In this document: piece after piece, positions 26,286 through 34,960 of the stretch
How positions within the stretch are numbered: position 1 is the stretch's first letter
Layout of the letters: each line of letters starts with the position of its first letter
Source: Nocardiopsis listeri NBRC 13360
GTDB taxonomy: Bacteria > Actinomycetota > Actinomycetes > Streptosporangiales > Streptosporangiaceae
Length of the DNA: 36,779 nt
Assembly: GCF_001570765.1 (NCBI RefSeq)
Contig: NZ_BCSH01000078.1
Coordinates: 1 to 36,779, forward strand
Direction: 5' to 3'
The notes under the pieces: generated by a model
What the model was told of the DNA's origin: nothing
What the model saw: only the letters and a program-made list of their open reading frames with translations
Databases searched by the model: none
Translations under genes and position numbers: made by a program

Positions 26286-26364
26286 CTCTTGCGGGGAAGG
26301 TCCGGTGGTGTCCCCCTCCCCGGACCCTCGAAGCGGCGGGACCGGCCTCGGAACCCTCGATCCC

Positions 26365-26895
26365 CTAATCCTCGGAACCCTCGGTTCGCTCTTCGTCGGT
26401 GGCCTGCTTGATGCGGTGCAGCGGCGTCTGGTGCGGTTCCTCCGACTCCACGCGCGGCGGATCCAGCACCACGTCGGAGAGGATGTCGCAGGACACCGCC
26501 ACCACCAGCGCGGCCAGCATCAACAGGCCGCCCGCCACCAACAGCCACAGGGAACCGCCGAGGACGATGGCCAGACCCCCCAGGGCGAACCCCACGCAGG
26601 CGAGTGCCACGACGATCCATGAGGCCGCGCTGCCCCGGTGACCGCTACTCGGCGCCAGCGCGCCGCCCTGGCGTTGGAATCCTCGGATGCGTCCCCGGCG
26701 CTTCTGTTCCTCGTCACTCGGCTGGTGCCGCTCCCAGGCGAGTGCGGGATCGTCCTCCTCGGAGGGGCGGGAGCGCGTCCCGTGCGGGTTCTCGACCGCG
26801 GACTCGATCGCGTCGGCCGGGGTCCGAGGCCCCGGCGGGCGCTCGTCCTCGAAGTCCCGCGCGGTGGCCCCTTCGTGTTTCCTGCGGGCTGGCAT
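26365..26895 (-). CDS. small two-helix membrane protein, unknown function
   Basis: A 176-aa protein that I do not recognise. Residues 1-88 are hydrophilic, acidic and arginine-rich (probably cytosolic and disordered, with PSEEDDPALAWERHQPSDEE). Two membrane helices (about 91-110 and 114-135) follow, and then a short charged tail with LHRIKQATDEERTE. ATG at 26895 is backed by a strong GGGAGGAG ribosome site, which makes a real gene likely. It diverges from secA across 329 bp and converges on hpf. The position next to secA suggests an envelope role, but nothing in the sequence proves it. Confidence 0.75.
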   Translation of the reverse strand: MPARRKHEGATARDFEDERPPGPRTPADAIESAVENPHGTRSRPSEEDDPALAWERHQPSDEEQKRRGRIRGFQRQGGALAPSSGHRGSAASWIVVALACVGFALGGLAIVLGGSLWLLVAGGLLMLAALVVAVSCDILSDVVLDPPRVESEEPHQTPLHRIKQATDEERTEGSED

Positions 26896-27224
26896 GGCTC
26901 CTCCCTCGGTAGTGCTTTTCCGGCCGGGTGCCTTCGCGCGGAACGTGCGGACACGAACCCGCGTTCAGAACACCCTGCACCCATTGCACTACCCGAAGAA
27001 ATACGCGAGTCTGCACGAACATCATCAAAATGGCGGGAACATCCACCCCCGTGCGAATCGTTTGTCGGTAGGACGGGGAGAGGGTCGGGGTCCTCTAGGA
27101 TGTAGGCCCGAGGGCCCAGGGTTCCCCCTGACCTCCCACGAGAAAACGAGTGCGGTCAGCGGGCCAAGATCTGACCCTCCACCGAAAGTGGAGACGACCG
27201 CGATCTGCGAGGAGCGCATAGGAA
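26896..27224. other. intergenic region upstream of secA
   Basis: 329 bp between divergent genes. It includes an A/T-richer stretch at about 26985-27065 and a -10-like TAGGAT (27096-27101) with no clear -35. Near secA there is a small hairpin, CTCCAC (27177-27182) pairing with GTGGAG (27188-27193) around CGAAA. No convincing gene is seen. secA regulation by a leader structure is conceivable but unproven. Confidence 0.5.
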
Positions 27225-30065
27225 GTGCCAGGCATACTCGACAAGCTCCTGCGCGCGGGTGAAGGAAAGATCCTGCGCCGGCTCAATAAGTACAAGGATC
27301 AGGTCAACCTCCTCGAGGACGACTTCGTCGATCTGAGTGATGACGAGCTGCGCGCCCTGACCCAGGAGTACAAGGAACGCTACGCGGACGGGGAGTCCCT
27401 GGACGACCTGCTCCCGGAGGCCTTCGCGACGGTTCGCGAGGCGGCCAAGCGCACCCTGGGCCAACGCGCCTTCGACGTTCAGGTCATGGGCGCGGCCGCC
27501 CTGCACCTGGGCAACATCGCCGAGATGAAGACCGGTGAGGGCAAGACCCTGACCGGAAGCCTCGCGGTGTACCTCAACGCCTTGGCGGGCAAGGGCGCCC
27601 ACGTCATCACCACCAACGACTACCTCGCCCGACGCGACGCCCAGAACCTGGGTCGCATCTACCAGTTCCTGGGGCTCGAGGTCGACGTGGTGGGCCCGCA
27701 GATGAGCGCGGAGGCCCGCCGCAACGCCTACAAGGCCGACATCACCTACGGAACCAACAACGAGTTCGGTTTCGACTACCTGCGCGACAACATGGCGCTC
27801 TCGCTCAAGGACACGGTCCAGCGCGAGCACTACTTCGCCCTGGTCGACGAGGTCGACTCCATCCTCATCGACGAGGCGCGGACCCCGCTCATCATCAGCG
27901 GCCCCTCGGAGCAGAACTCCCGTTGGTACTCCGAGTTCGCCAAGATCGCTCCCCGCCTGAAGGCGGAGGAGGACTACGAGGTCGACGAGAAGAAGCGCAC
28001 CGTCGGCATCACCGAGTCCGGTGTGGCCAAGGTCGAGGACTGGCTGGGCATCGACAACCTCTACGAGGCCGTCAACACCCCGCTGATCAGCTTCCTCAAC
28101 AACTCCCTCAAGGCCAAGGAGTTGTACCGCAAGGACAAGGAGTACATCGTCAAGGACGGTGAGGTGCTCATCGTCGACGAGTTCACCGGCCGTGTCCTGG
28201 CGGGACGCCGCTACAACGAGGGCATGCACCAGGCCATCGAGGCCAAGGAGCGCGTCAAGATCAAGGACGAGAACCAGACCCTCGCCAAGGTCACGCTCCA
28301 GAACTACTTCCGCCTCTACGAGAAGCTCGCCGGTATGACCGGTACCGCCCAGACCGAGGCGGCGGAGTTCACCCAGACCTACGGCGTCGGCGTGGTGCCC
28401 ATCCCCACCAACAAGCCGATGATCCGTGAGGACGTCAAGGACGTCGTCTACAAGCACGAGGACGCCAAGTTCCAGGCCCTGGCCGAGGACATCGCCGAGC
28501 GTCACGAGGAGGGCCAGCCCGTCCTCGTCGGTACCACCAGCGTGGAGAAGTCCGAGCTGCTGTCCCGGATGCTCAAGCGCGAGGGCGTCCCGCACGAGGT
28601 CCTCAACGCGAAGAACCACGCCCGTGAGGCCTCGATCATCGCCCGGGCCGGCAAGCTCGGCGGCGTCACCGTCGCCACGAACATGGCCGGTCGCGGTACC
28701 GACATCATGCTCGGCGGCAACCCCGACTTCCTCGCCGACGAGGAGCTCCAGAGCCGTGGCCTGAGCCCGCTGGAGACCCCGGAGGAGTACGAGGAGGCCT
28801 GGCCGGAGGCCCTGGAGAAGGCCAAGGCCGAGTTCGAGGAGGAGCACGAGAAGGTCGTCGAGGCCGGCGGTCTGTACGTGCTCGGTACCGAGCGCCACGA
28901 GTCGCGTCGAATCGACAACCAGCTCCGTGGTCGTTCCGGCCGTCAGGGTGACCCGGGCATGTCCCGCTTCTACCTGTCCCTCCAGGACGACCTGCTGCGT
29001 CTGTTCAACTCCAGCCGTCTGGAGGTGTTCATGAACCAGCTGAACATCCCGGACGACCAGCCGATCGAGTCCGGCATGGTGAGCAAGGCGATCGCCTCCG
29101 CTCAGGGCCAGGTCGAGTCGCAGAACTTCGAGATCCGAAAGAACGTCCTCAAGTACGACGAGGTCCTCAACCGCCAGCGCAAGGTGATCTACGCCGAGCG
29201 CCGCAAGGTCCTGGAAGGCCAGGACCTGCGCGAGCAGGTCATCGAGATGCTGGAGGAGGTGCTCCGCGGCTACGTCGCCGAGGAGACCGCACGCGGCGAC
29301 GCCGACGAGTGGGACCTCGACAAGCTCTGGCGGGCGTTCAAGCAGGTCTACCCGATCAGCTTCACCGTCGACGAGTTCGTCGAGGAGAACGGTGACGTCC
29401 ACACGCTGACCACCGAGCTCATCGCCGACGGCGTCGTCGAGGACGCCAAGGCGGCCTACGAGACCCGCGAGTCCGAGCTGGGCGAGGAGGCCATGCGCGA
29501 GGTCGAGCGCCGCGTCATCCTCCAGGTGATGGACCGCAAGTGGCGTGAGCACCTCTACGAGATGGACTATCTCCAGGAGGGCATCGGCCTGCGCGCGATG
29601 GCTCAGCGCAACCCGCTGATCGAGTTCCAGCGCGAGGGCTTCGACATGTTCCAGCAGATGCTGGAGGCCATCAAGGAGGAGTCGGTCGGCTTCCTCTTCA
29701 ACGTCGAGGTCCAGGTACAGAAGAAGGCCGAGCCGAGCCTCACCACCGCCGCCGCCGCGCAGACCGCCGCGAAGGTCGGCGGGACCGCGAGCGCGACCGC
29801 CGTCGCCACCGCGGTCGCGGAGGACGAGGAGGCGGCCGAGGCCAAGGCACCCGACACCGAGGCTCCGGCCGAGGACGTCGTGGTCCCGGGCTTCGGTGAG
29901 GACCGGCCCAGCCGGTTGCAGTACTCGGCTCCCAGCGAGGACGGCACCGTCGAACGGCACAGCGAGGCCAACGACGAGTACGCGGGCACCGCGCGCAACT
30001 CGCCCTGCCCCTGCGGTTCCGGTAAGAAGTTCAAGAAGTGCCACGGGGACGCCTCGGCCAAGTAG
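27225..30065 (+). CDS. secA: preprotein translocase ATPase SecA
   Basis: A 946-aa motor ATPase driving proteins through SecYEG. N-terminal [19 protein letters not shown], Walker [12 protein letters not shown], the DEAD-like [17 protein letters not shown], the preprotein-crosslinking domain in the middle, second-motor motifs [16 protein letters not shown] and [18 protein letters not shown], then the helical wing/scaffold. After an Ala-rich acidic linker (about 845-900) comes the zinc motif [14 protein letters not shown] that binds SecB-like factors or ribosomes. Length and motifs match housekeeping SecA1. The GTG start at 27225 is preceded by AGGA and GGAG. A very stable hairpin terminates it. 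Confidence 0.98.
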   Translation: MPGILDKLLRAGEGKILRRLNKYKDQVNLLEDDFVDLSDDELRALTQEYKERYADGESLDDLLPEAFATVREAAKRTLGQRAFDVQVMGAAALHLGNIAEMKTGEGKTLTGSLAVYLNALAGKGAHVITTNDYLARRDAQNLGRIYQFLGLEVDVVGPQMSAEARRNAYKADITYGTNNEFGFDYLRDNMALSLKDTVQREHYFALVDEVDSILIDEARTPLIISGPSEQNSRWYSEFAKIAPRLKAEEDYEVDEKKRTVGITESGVAKVEDWLGIDNLYEAVNTPLISFLNNSLKAKELYRKDKEYIVKDGEVLIVDEFTGRVLAGRRYNEGMHQAIEAKERVKIKDENQTLAKVTLQNYFRLYEKLAGMTGTAQTEAAEFTQTYGVGVVPIPTNKPMIREDVKDVVYKHEDAKFQALAEDIAERHEEGQPVLVGTTSVEKSELLSRMLKREGVPHEVLNAKNHAREASIIARAGKLGGVTVATNMAGRGTDIMLGGNPDFLADEELQSRGLSPLETPEEYEEAWPEALEKAKAEFEEEHEKVVEAGGLYVLGTERHESRRIDNQLRGRSGRQGDPGMSRFYLSLQDDLLRLFNSSRLEVFMNQLNIPDDQPIESGMVSKAIASAQGQVESQNFEIRKNVLKYDEVLNRQRKVIYAERRKVLEGQDLREQVIEMLEEVLRGYVAEETARGDADEWDLDKLWRAFKQVYPISFTVDEFVEENGDVHTLTTELIADGVVEDAKAAYETRESELGEEAMREVERRVILQVMDRKWREHLYEMDYLQEGIGLRAMAQRNPLIEFQREGFDMFQQMLEAIKEESVGFLFNVEVQVQKKAEPSLTTAAAAQTAAKVGGTASATAVATAVAEDEEAAEAKAPDTEAPAEDVVVPGFGEDRPSRLQYSAPSEDGTVERHSEANDEYAGTARNSPCPCGSGKKFKKCHGDASAK

Positions 30066-30086
30066 CCGGGGGTTTGCGAACCGAAG

Positions 30087-30128
30087 CGCGCGTGGGCGCG
30101 GTCCCCGAGGGGGCCGCGCCCACGCGCG
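30087..30128. terminator. very stable secA terminator
   Basis: A 15-bp perfect outer stem (30087-30101 with 30114-30128) is capped by a bulged T and CCCC/GGGG with a GAG loop. It starts 21 bases after the secA stop codon and, being symmetrical, can also stop transcription from the convergent SIS gene. Confidence 0.85.
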
Positions 30129-30203
30129 TGTCCAGGTGGCTCCAGGGTCTGCTTTGTGGACCGTCACCCGTTCGGGCGCCGTCAGGCCCTGTTCTCCGGG
30201 GTG

Positions 30204-31247
30204 CTAAGAGGTCTGGGTGACCTTGTTGAGGCCGCGGGGGACGTCGGGGTCGTGGCCGAGACGGCGGGCCAGGTGCTCGGTGAGCAACTGGGCGGGCACG
30301 ATGAGGTTCATCGGCGAAACCCACTCGGGCACGTCAGGGGCGGGAATGGACAGGTCGCTGGCGGCGGCCAACGCCTCGCCACCGCCGATGCCGAACACCG
30401 GGGCACCGGCCGAGCGCGCCTTCTCCGCGAGGGAGACCGTGCCCTGAAGGGTCGGCCCGGTGGGGGAGGCGACCAGGACCGCCGGGGTGCGCGGGTCCAG
30501 GACCGCGATGGGTCCGTGCAACAGGTCCGCGTAGGACATCCCCATCGCGTGGAGGTAGCAGGCCTCCTTGAGCTTCAGAGCCGTCTCCAAGGCGGTGGAG
30601 TAGGCCATGCCTCGTCCGGAGATCATGGCGCCGCGCACCGCGACCATCCGTTCGACGATCTCCTCCAGGACGTCCGTGGGCGCGGCGAGGGTCTCCTCGA
30701 TACCCTGGGGGACCAGGTCCAGTTCGCCGGGGTCCAGGTCGGCGCCCAATCCCAGAGCCAGTACCGCCAGAGCGGCCAGTTGGGAGTTGTAGGTCTTGGT
30801 CGCGGGTACGGAGAGCTCGTTCCCCGCCTGGGTGACCAGGGCGACGTCGGCCTCGTTGGCCAGCGTCGAGTCGGCGCCGTTGGTGACGGCCAGGGTCCGG
30901 GCACCGCAACCCGCGGCCCAGCGCATGGTCTCGACGATCTCCTCGGTCTTGCCGGACTGGGAGATGGCCACCGCCAGGACGTCGGACAGGTCGACCTTCG
31001 CCCCGTACTCGGTCGCGATGGACGGAGAACCGAGAGTGGCCAGCCTGCCGGTGTGGGCCTGAAGCAGGTAACCACCGTAGACGGCGGCGTTGTCCGAGGA
31101 CCCTCGCGCGATGAAGAGGACGTGTTTGGTGCGACGCCCCAGTGCCTCGATCTCCCCGCGCAGGGGGAGGAGTTCGGCGAAGGTGCGACGTAGGGCGTCG
31201 GGCTGTTCCGCGATCTCCGCTCGCATCGTGCTCGTCGTGGTGGTCAT
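30204..31247 (-). CDS. double-SIS sugar-phosphate isomerase/deaminase (GlmS-isomerase-like)
   Basis: A 347-aa protein with two SIS domains (about 35-170 and 200-330) and no glutaminase domain. Phosphosugar-binding signatures are FIARGSSDNAA, the loop ISQSGKTEEIVE, and NELSVPATKTYNSQLAAL, which resembles the isomerase half of GlmS. Proteins of this type act as glucosamine-6-phosphate deaminases (NagB-II) or related ketose/amino-sugar isomerases. Given the DasR-like regulator and GlcNAc-type PTS next door, deamination of glucosamine-6-P is the likely reaction, but the substrate is inferred. ATG at 31247 is chosen; an upstream GTG-frame extension lacks homology. It diverges from the gntR gene over a shared dyad. 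Confidence 0.85.
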   Translation of the reverse strand: MTTTTSTMRAEIAEQPDALRRTFAELLPLRGEIEALGRRTKHVLFIARGSSDNAAVYGGYLLQAHTGRLATLGSPSIATEYGAKVDLSDVLAVAISQSGKTEEIVETMRWAAGCGARTLAVTNGADSTLANEADVALVTQAGNELSVPATKTYNSQLAALAVLALGLGADLDPGELDLVPQGIEETLAAPTDVLEEIVERMVAVRGAMISGRGMAYSTALETALKLKEACYLHAMGMSYADLLHGPIAVLDPRTPAVLVASPTGPTLQGTVSLAEKARSAGAPVFGIGGGEALAAASDLSIPAPDVPEWVSPMNLIVPAQLLTEHLARRLGHDPDVPRGLNKVTQTS

Positions 31248-31370
31248 GTGCAACAACCTTCCCAGGGTGTGTACGGGTCGCCCTGGACGGGCGTCGGATG
31301 CCGCGCCGAAGGTCGGTGAAAGGCGGGGAGTCCTTGGTTCCACGCTCGTCTCGACCTCGTCGGCGGAGGA

Positions 31371-31400
31371 TTGACATGAAGTCGGAGGCTATGGTCTAGT
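31371..31400 (+). promoter_or_regulatory. gntR promoter
   Basis: Consensus -35 TTGACA (31371-31376), 18-base spacer, -10 TCTAGT (31395-31400). The -10 lies inside the operator dyad 31392-31413, so a bound regulator would block RNA polymerase. The predicted leader is about 100 bases. On the other strand a TATAGT (31410-31405) could serve the SIS gene. Confidence 0.55.
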
Positions 31401-31413
31401 CCGGACTATACCA
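31392..31413. promoter_or_regulatory. DasR-like (dre-type) operator dyad
   Basis: TGGTCTAGTCC (31392-31402) faces GGACTATACCA (31403-31413); the two are reverse complements except at one position. The core TGGTCTAG matches the left part of the DasR-responsive element TGGTCTAGACCA. It sits between the divergent SIS and gntR genes and overlaps the gntR -10. Confidence 0.6.
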
Positions 31414-31510
31414 GTCGGAGCCGAATCGCCCGGAGAGGCCCGAACGCGGGGGCGAGTCGCACACCAGGGTCGCCCCCATCCCGACCCGACCGCAGAACAG
31501 AAGGTCGCCC

Positions 31511-32248
31511 ATGTCGATCGATCCCGCCAACCCCATGCCGAAGTACGTGCAACTGCGCGAGCTGCTGCTGGACCGGATCACGTCGGCAGGGCTGGGCGTG
31601 GACGACATGATCCCCTCCGAACGCGAGCTCAGCGTGGACTACGGTCTGTCCCGGATGACGGTGCGTCAGACCATCGACCTCCTGGTCACCGAGGGCAAGA
31701 TCTACCGGGTTCCCGGTAAGGGCACCTTCGTCGCCCGCCCCAAGATCGAGATGTCCCTGGTCCTGGCCTCCTACAGCGAGGACATGCGTGCGCGCGGCTT
31801 CGAACCGGGCGCTCGCGAACTCATCCGCCAGGTCATCCCGGCCAGCGGTCACACCGCGCGCATGCTCGACATCGCCCCCGGCACCCTCGTGCACCACATC
31901 GAACGCATGCGCACCGCCGACGATGAACCCATGGCGGTGGAGCGCTCCAACATCCCGGCCGCGATGGTGCCGGGGCTGGAGGACCACGACCTCGCCGAGA
32001 GATCTCTCTACGAGGTCCTGGAAAACGAGTTCGACATCCTGTTGGATTCCGGGGAACAGACCATCGAGGCCGGGATCTGCGACTCGGCAGACTCCCGTCT
32101 CCTCGGTCTGCCCGCTGGAAGCCCGGTGCTGATCATGCAGCGCCGCAGCTTCGCCAAGGGGCAGTGCGTGGAACTGGCACTGTCCACCTACCGTGCCGAC
32201 CGTTACCAGCTGCACTCCAGGTTGGATCCGCGCCGGCACAGCGACTGA
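31511..32248 (+). CDS. GntR/HutC-family regulator, DasR-like
   Basis: A 245-aa repressor. The N-terminal winged helix is visible as MPKYVQLRELLLDRI, then IPSERELSVDYGLSRMTVRQ and the wing YRVPGKGTFVARPK (to about 78). The UTRA effector domain (about 95-238) has LASYSEDMRARGFEP, IERMRTADDEPMAVE and LPAGSPVLIMQRRS. DasR and relatives release DNA on binding glucosamine-6-P or GlcNAc-6-P. The neighbourhood (SIS isomerase, GlcNAc-type PTS, NagZ-like enzyme) and the dre-like dyad at its own promoter support this role and autoregulation. ATG at 31511 follows AAGG. It lies 44 bp before the IIC gene, probably in one transcript. Confidence 0.9.
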   Translation: MSIDPANPMPKYVQLRELLLDRITSAGLGVDDMIPSERELSVDYGLSRMTVRQTIDLLVTEGKIYRVPGKGTFVARPKIEMSLVLASYSEDMRARGFEPGARELIRQVIPASGHTARMLDIAPGTLVHHIERMRTADDEPMAVERSNIPAAMVPGLEDHDLAERSLYEVLENEFDILLDSGEQTIEAGICDSADSRLLGLPAGSPVLIMQRRSFAKGQCVELALSTYRADRYQLHSRLDPRRHSD

Positions 32249-32292
32249 CACCCCCGCGCCCATCGGCGCACCGCTAAGGGAGGCCCCCCGCC

Positions 32293-33780
32293 ATGTCGGA
32301 CCCGAAAGCAGCCAATACCTCACCGAAACCATCCGGTGGTGCCGGTGGAGGAGGTGGGCGCGGTTCCTCCGCGCTGGCCGTCCTCCAACGGCTCGGCCGC
32401 AGCCTGATGATGCCGATCGCGGTCCTGCCCGCCGCCGCGATCCTGCTCCGCCTGGGCCAGGACGACCTGCTCGGTGCCGACGGTCTGGGCGGACTGCCCG
32501 GCATGTCCTGGATGAACCCGGTCTCCGGAGCCGTGGGCACCGCCGGTGACGCCATCTTCCAGGCGCTGCCGCTGCTCTTCGCCATCGGGGTGGCGATCGG
32601 TTTCGCCAAGCGCGCCGACGGCTCCACCGCGCTGGCCGCGGTCGTGGGCTACCTGGTCTTCGACCGGGTCTCGACCTGGACGATGGCCACCTTCGACGGG
32701 CCGCAGGGCGATCTCGGTTCCCAGGTCACCTCCTATCCGCTCCCGATCGATCCGGTCACCCGGGAACCCATCACCGACCCCGAGACGGTCAACGCGGTCG
32801 CTCCGGCGATCGACCACGCGATCAAGAACCCCACCGACGTACTCGGCGGGATCGTCATCGGTCTGCTCGCCGCCGTGCTCTGGCAGCGCTACCACCGGAT
32901 CAAGCTGCCCACCTGGCTCGGTTTCTTCGGCGGCCGTCGCTTCGTACCCATCGTCACCGCCCTGGTCGGTCTGCTCATGGGCGTGGCCCTCGGTCTGATC
33001 TGGCCGATCGTGGGGATGTGGATCCAAAACCTTGGTGAGACCATCATCGGCGCGGGCGCGCTGGGCGCCGGCGTCTACGGGATCATCAACCGCATCCTTT
33101 TGCCGATGGGCCTGCACCACGTGGTGAACTCGTTCATCTGGTTCGTCTCCGGCAGTTACACGGCAGAAGACGGCAGCGTCTCCCATGGTGAGATCACCCG
33201 GTACTTCGCCGGGGATCCCGACGCCGGTGGCCTGCTGTCCGGGTTCTTCCCCGTGCTGATGTTCGGTCTCCCCGGAGCCGCTTTGGCCATGTGGTTGACG
33301 GCGTCCCCGGCCCGCCGGGCCCAGATCGGTTCGATCATGATCCCGGCCGCGCTCACCGCGTTCGCCACGGGCATCACCGAACCGGTGGAGTTCGCGTTCA
33401 TCTTCGTGGCCCCGGTGCTGTTCGGTGTGCACATCGTCCTCACCGGCGTCTCCATGGCGGTGCTGAACGCGTTGGACGTACAACTGGGCTTCGGTTTCTC
33501 CGCGGGTCTGATCGACCTGTTGCTCAACGCCACCAAGGGCAATACGGAGGGTCTGGGGATCCTGCTGTTGTTCGGGGTGCTGTACTTCCTGGTCTACTTC
33601 GGGATCTTCTACCTGCTGATCAAGAAGCTCAACATCCCCACCCCGGGGAGGGAGGCCGAACCGGAGGAGAACGTCGCCGCGTACACCACCTCGGCCGCCG
33701 ACGAGGAGAACCGCGCCGGTTCGAGTGGAACGGAAGGGGACGGCGGGGCGACCGCGACCGGCAAGGACCCCGCCGACTGA
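32293..33780 (+). CDS. PTS IIC component, glucose/N-acetylglucosamine family
   Basis: A 495-aa sugar permease of the PTS. After a Gly-rich tail come LQRLGRSLMMPIAVLPAAAILLR, about ten membrane helices, the GlcNAc-type segment LLFAIGVAIGFAKRADGSTA, the substrate motif GITEP (360-364) followed by VEFAFIFVAP, and an acidic disordered C-tail. The IIB domain is not fused but is encoded separately at 33935. N-acetylglucosamine (NagE2-like) is the most likely substrate from sequence and locus; glucose or maltose cannot be excluded. A strong GGGAGG precedes ATG 32293. Confidence 0.9.
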   Translation: MSDPKAANTSPKPSGGAGGGGGRGSSALAVLQRLGRSLMMPIAVLPAAAILLRLGQDDLLGADGLGGLPGMSWMNPVSGAVGTAGDAIFQALPLLFAIGVAIGFAKRADGSTALAAVVGYLVFDRVSTWTMATFDGPQGDLGSQVTSYPLPIDPVTREPITDPETVNAVAPAIDHAIKNPTDVLGGIVIGLLAAVLWQRYHRIKLPTWLGFFGGRRFVPIVTALVGLLMGVALGLIWPIVGMWIQNLGETIIGAGALGAGVYGIINRILLPMGLHHVVNSFIWFVSGSYTAEDGSVSHGEITRYFAGDPDAGGLLSGFFPVLMFGLPGAALAMWLTASPARRAQIGSIMIPAALTAFATGITEPVEFAFIFVAPVLFGVHIVLTGVSMAVLNALDVQLGFGFSAGLIDLLLNATKGNTEGLGILLLFGVLYFLVYFGIFYLLIKKLNIPTPGREAEPEENVAAYTTSAADEENRAGSSGTEGDGGATATGKDPAD

Positions 33781-33801
33781 CCCTCGCCGGCCGTCCTCGT
33801 G

Positions 33802-33836
33802 GACCGGTGTCTCGGGACCTTCGCCGGGCACCGGTC
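33802..33836. repeat. 8-bp inverted repeat after the IIC gene
   Basis: GACCGGTG (33802-33809) and CACCGGTC (33829-33836) pair across a 19-base loop, 22 bp after the IIC stop. It may attenuate readthrough into the IIB gene. Confidence 0.4.
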
Positions 33837-33894
33837 GGCGTCGACCCTGGCGTGTGCGGTCCATCACCTTCTAAGCTCGGTTCGGATTCGTGAA

Positions 33895-33911
33895 CGTGTC
33901 CGTCGGACACG
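33895..33911. promoter_or_regulatory. 7-bp palindrome upstream of the IIB gene
   Basis: CGTGTCC (33895-33901) and GGACACG (33905-33911) flank GTC, 24 bases before the IIB start codon. It is a possible operator or leader hairpin and does not resemble the dre-type dyad at 31392. Confidence 0.4.
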
Positions 33912-33934
33912 CGAGAACAGAGCGCGGAGGGTAC

Positions 33935-34171
33935 ATGGCCGACAAGGCTGAGGCGATCGTCGCCGGGCTGGGCGGAGCCGCCAACATCGAGGACATCGAG
34001 GCCTGCATCACCCGATTGCGCACCGAGGTCGCCGACCCGGGGCTGGTGAAGGAAGAGGCCCTGAAGGCGGCCGGCGCACACGGGGTGCTGGTCTCCGGCA
34101 GGGTCGTGCAGGTCGTCGTCGGACCCGAGGCCGACAGCCTCACCGACGACATCCAGGACCTGTTGGAGTAA
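33935..34171 (+). CDS. PTS IIB component, glucose/GlcNAc family
   Basis: A 78-aa cytosolic phosphocarrier that passes phosphate from IIA to the incoming sugar. The phosphorylated cysteine is Cys24 in the family motif IEACITRLR, followed by VKEEALKAAGAHGVLVSG and the C-terminal QVVVGPEADSLTDDIQDLL. It corresponds to the separate IIB (NagF-like) of Streptomyces. ATG at 33935 is set by GGAGG four to five bases upstream; an in-frame ATG at 33890 would add 15 residues but has no site. The gap of 154 bp from the IIC gene holds two inverted repeats, so it may have its own control. Confidence 0.92.
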   Translation: MADKAEAIVAGLGGAANIEDIEACITRLRTEVADPGLVKEEALKAAGAHGVLVSGRVVQVVVGPEADSLTDDIQDLLE

Positions 34172-34247
34172 CCCCTGGTCAGGGTTTCGGAACGGTCGGC
34201 GGGGCGACCGCCGGAGAGGTTCGGGACGGGGTGGGGGAGAGAACGTG

Positions 34248-34264
34248 GGGCCTTCGGCCCTTTT
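34248..34264 (+). terminator. intrinsic terminator after the IIB gene
   Basis: GGGCC (34248-34252), loop TTC, GGCCC (34256-34260), then TTTT (34261-34264). This is one of the few hairpins in the window with a T run. It separates the gntR/IIC/IIB unit from the IIA gene. Confidence 0.75.
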
Positions 34265-34313
34265 GGTCGATGCGATCCTGGATTAAGTCGCGTCCGTAGG
34301 GAAGATCTCCTCC

Positions 34314-34820
34314 ATGTCAGACCACACCAGTGCGCTGCGCGTACTTTCCCCCGTCACCGGAACGGCGATGTCCCTGGAGACCGTGCCCGACCCGGTGTTC
34401 TCCCAGAGCATGGTCGGCCCCGGGCTGGCCGTGCATCCGGAACCCGGGCAGGAGGGTGGTCAGGAGTCCCGGCAGGAGGCGGTGGCCCCCATATCCGGGA
34501 CCCTGGTCAAGCTCCACCCCCACGCCTTCGTGGTGATGGCCACGGACGACGGACACGGTGTCCTGGTCCACCTGGGCATCGACACCGTGCAACTCGCGGG
34601 GGAGGGGTTCACCCTCCTCGTCTCGGAGGGCGCCGAGGTCACGGCGGGCACCCCGGTGATCGAGTGGTCACCGGGGCTGGTCGCCTCCCTGGGCAAACCC
34701 TCCGTGGTCCCGGTGGTGGCGCTCGACGCCGGCGCCGACGCCCTGGGCGGGCACGCGAGCGGCGCCGTCAACACCGGTGACGAGCTCTTCGTGTGGACCC
34801 CGGCCCCCGTCCGGCCCTGA
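34314..34820 (+). CDS. crr: PTS IIA component (IIA-Glc/Crr type)
   Basis: A 168-aa soluble IIA. The active-site pair is His70 (HPHAFVVMATDDG) and the phosphorylated His86 (GVLVHLGIDTVQLAGEGF). Later come VTAGTPVIEWSP and the end motif VNTGDELFVW. It carries phosphate from HPr to IIB. An acidic Gln-rich loop (HPEPGQEGGQESRQEAVAP) is inserted before the GTLVKLHPHA strand. The ATG at 34314 has AGGGAAG about ten bases upstream. It lies behind a terminator and so probably has its own promoter; a single Crr may serve several IIC/IIB pairs, as in Streptomyces. Confidence 0.93.
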   Translation: MSDHTSALRVLSPVTGTAMSLETVPDPVFSQSMVGPGLAVHPEPGQEGGQESRQEAVAPISGTLVKLHPHAFVVMATDDGHGVLVHLGIDTVQLAGEGFTLLVSEGAEVTAGTPVIEWSPGLVASLGKPSVVPVVALDAGADALGGHASGAVNTGDELFVWTPAPVRP

Positions 34821-34918
34821 ACACTGGCCGACCCGAACGTCCCCGACGGACCCGACGAACCGAGGTCGCACGCGAACCAACGGCGAGGTGACCTCTCCCA
34901 CCGAACCCGACCGGGTAT

Positions 34919-34949
34919 TCTCCGGCGGCACCAAGCGAACCGCCGGAGA
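34919..34949 (+). promoter_or_regulatory. 10-bp inverted repeat covering the GH3 ribosome site
   Basis: TCTCCGGCGG (34919-34928) pairs exactly with CCGCCGGAGA (34940-34949) around an 11-base loop. The right arm contains the only Shine-Dalgarno-like GGAG before the GH3 gene. A -10-like TATTCT (34916-34921) overlaps the left arm, so it may instead act as a DNA operator. Confidence 0.45.
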
Positions 34950-34960
34950 TGACACCCCAC

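Noticed and set aside
27156..30167. 1003-codon open frame on the minus strand opposite secA
   Set aside because: It mirrors secA in a frame kept open by high-GC codon bias; its translation is a Leu/Val/Asp/Gly-rich low-complexity product with no family, while the plus-strand frame is clearly SecA.
32320..33867. 515-codon minus-strand frame opposite the PTS IIC gene
   Set aside because: Shadow frame with charged low-complexity translation; the plus strand encodes a clear IIC permease.
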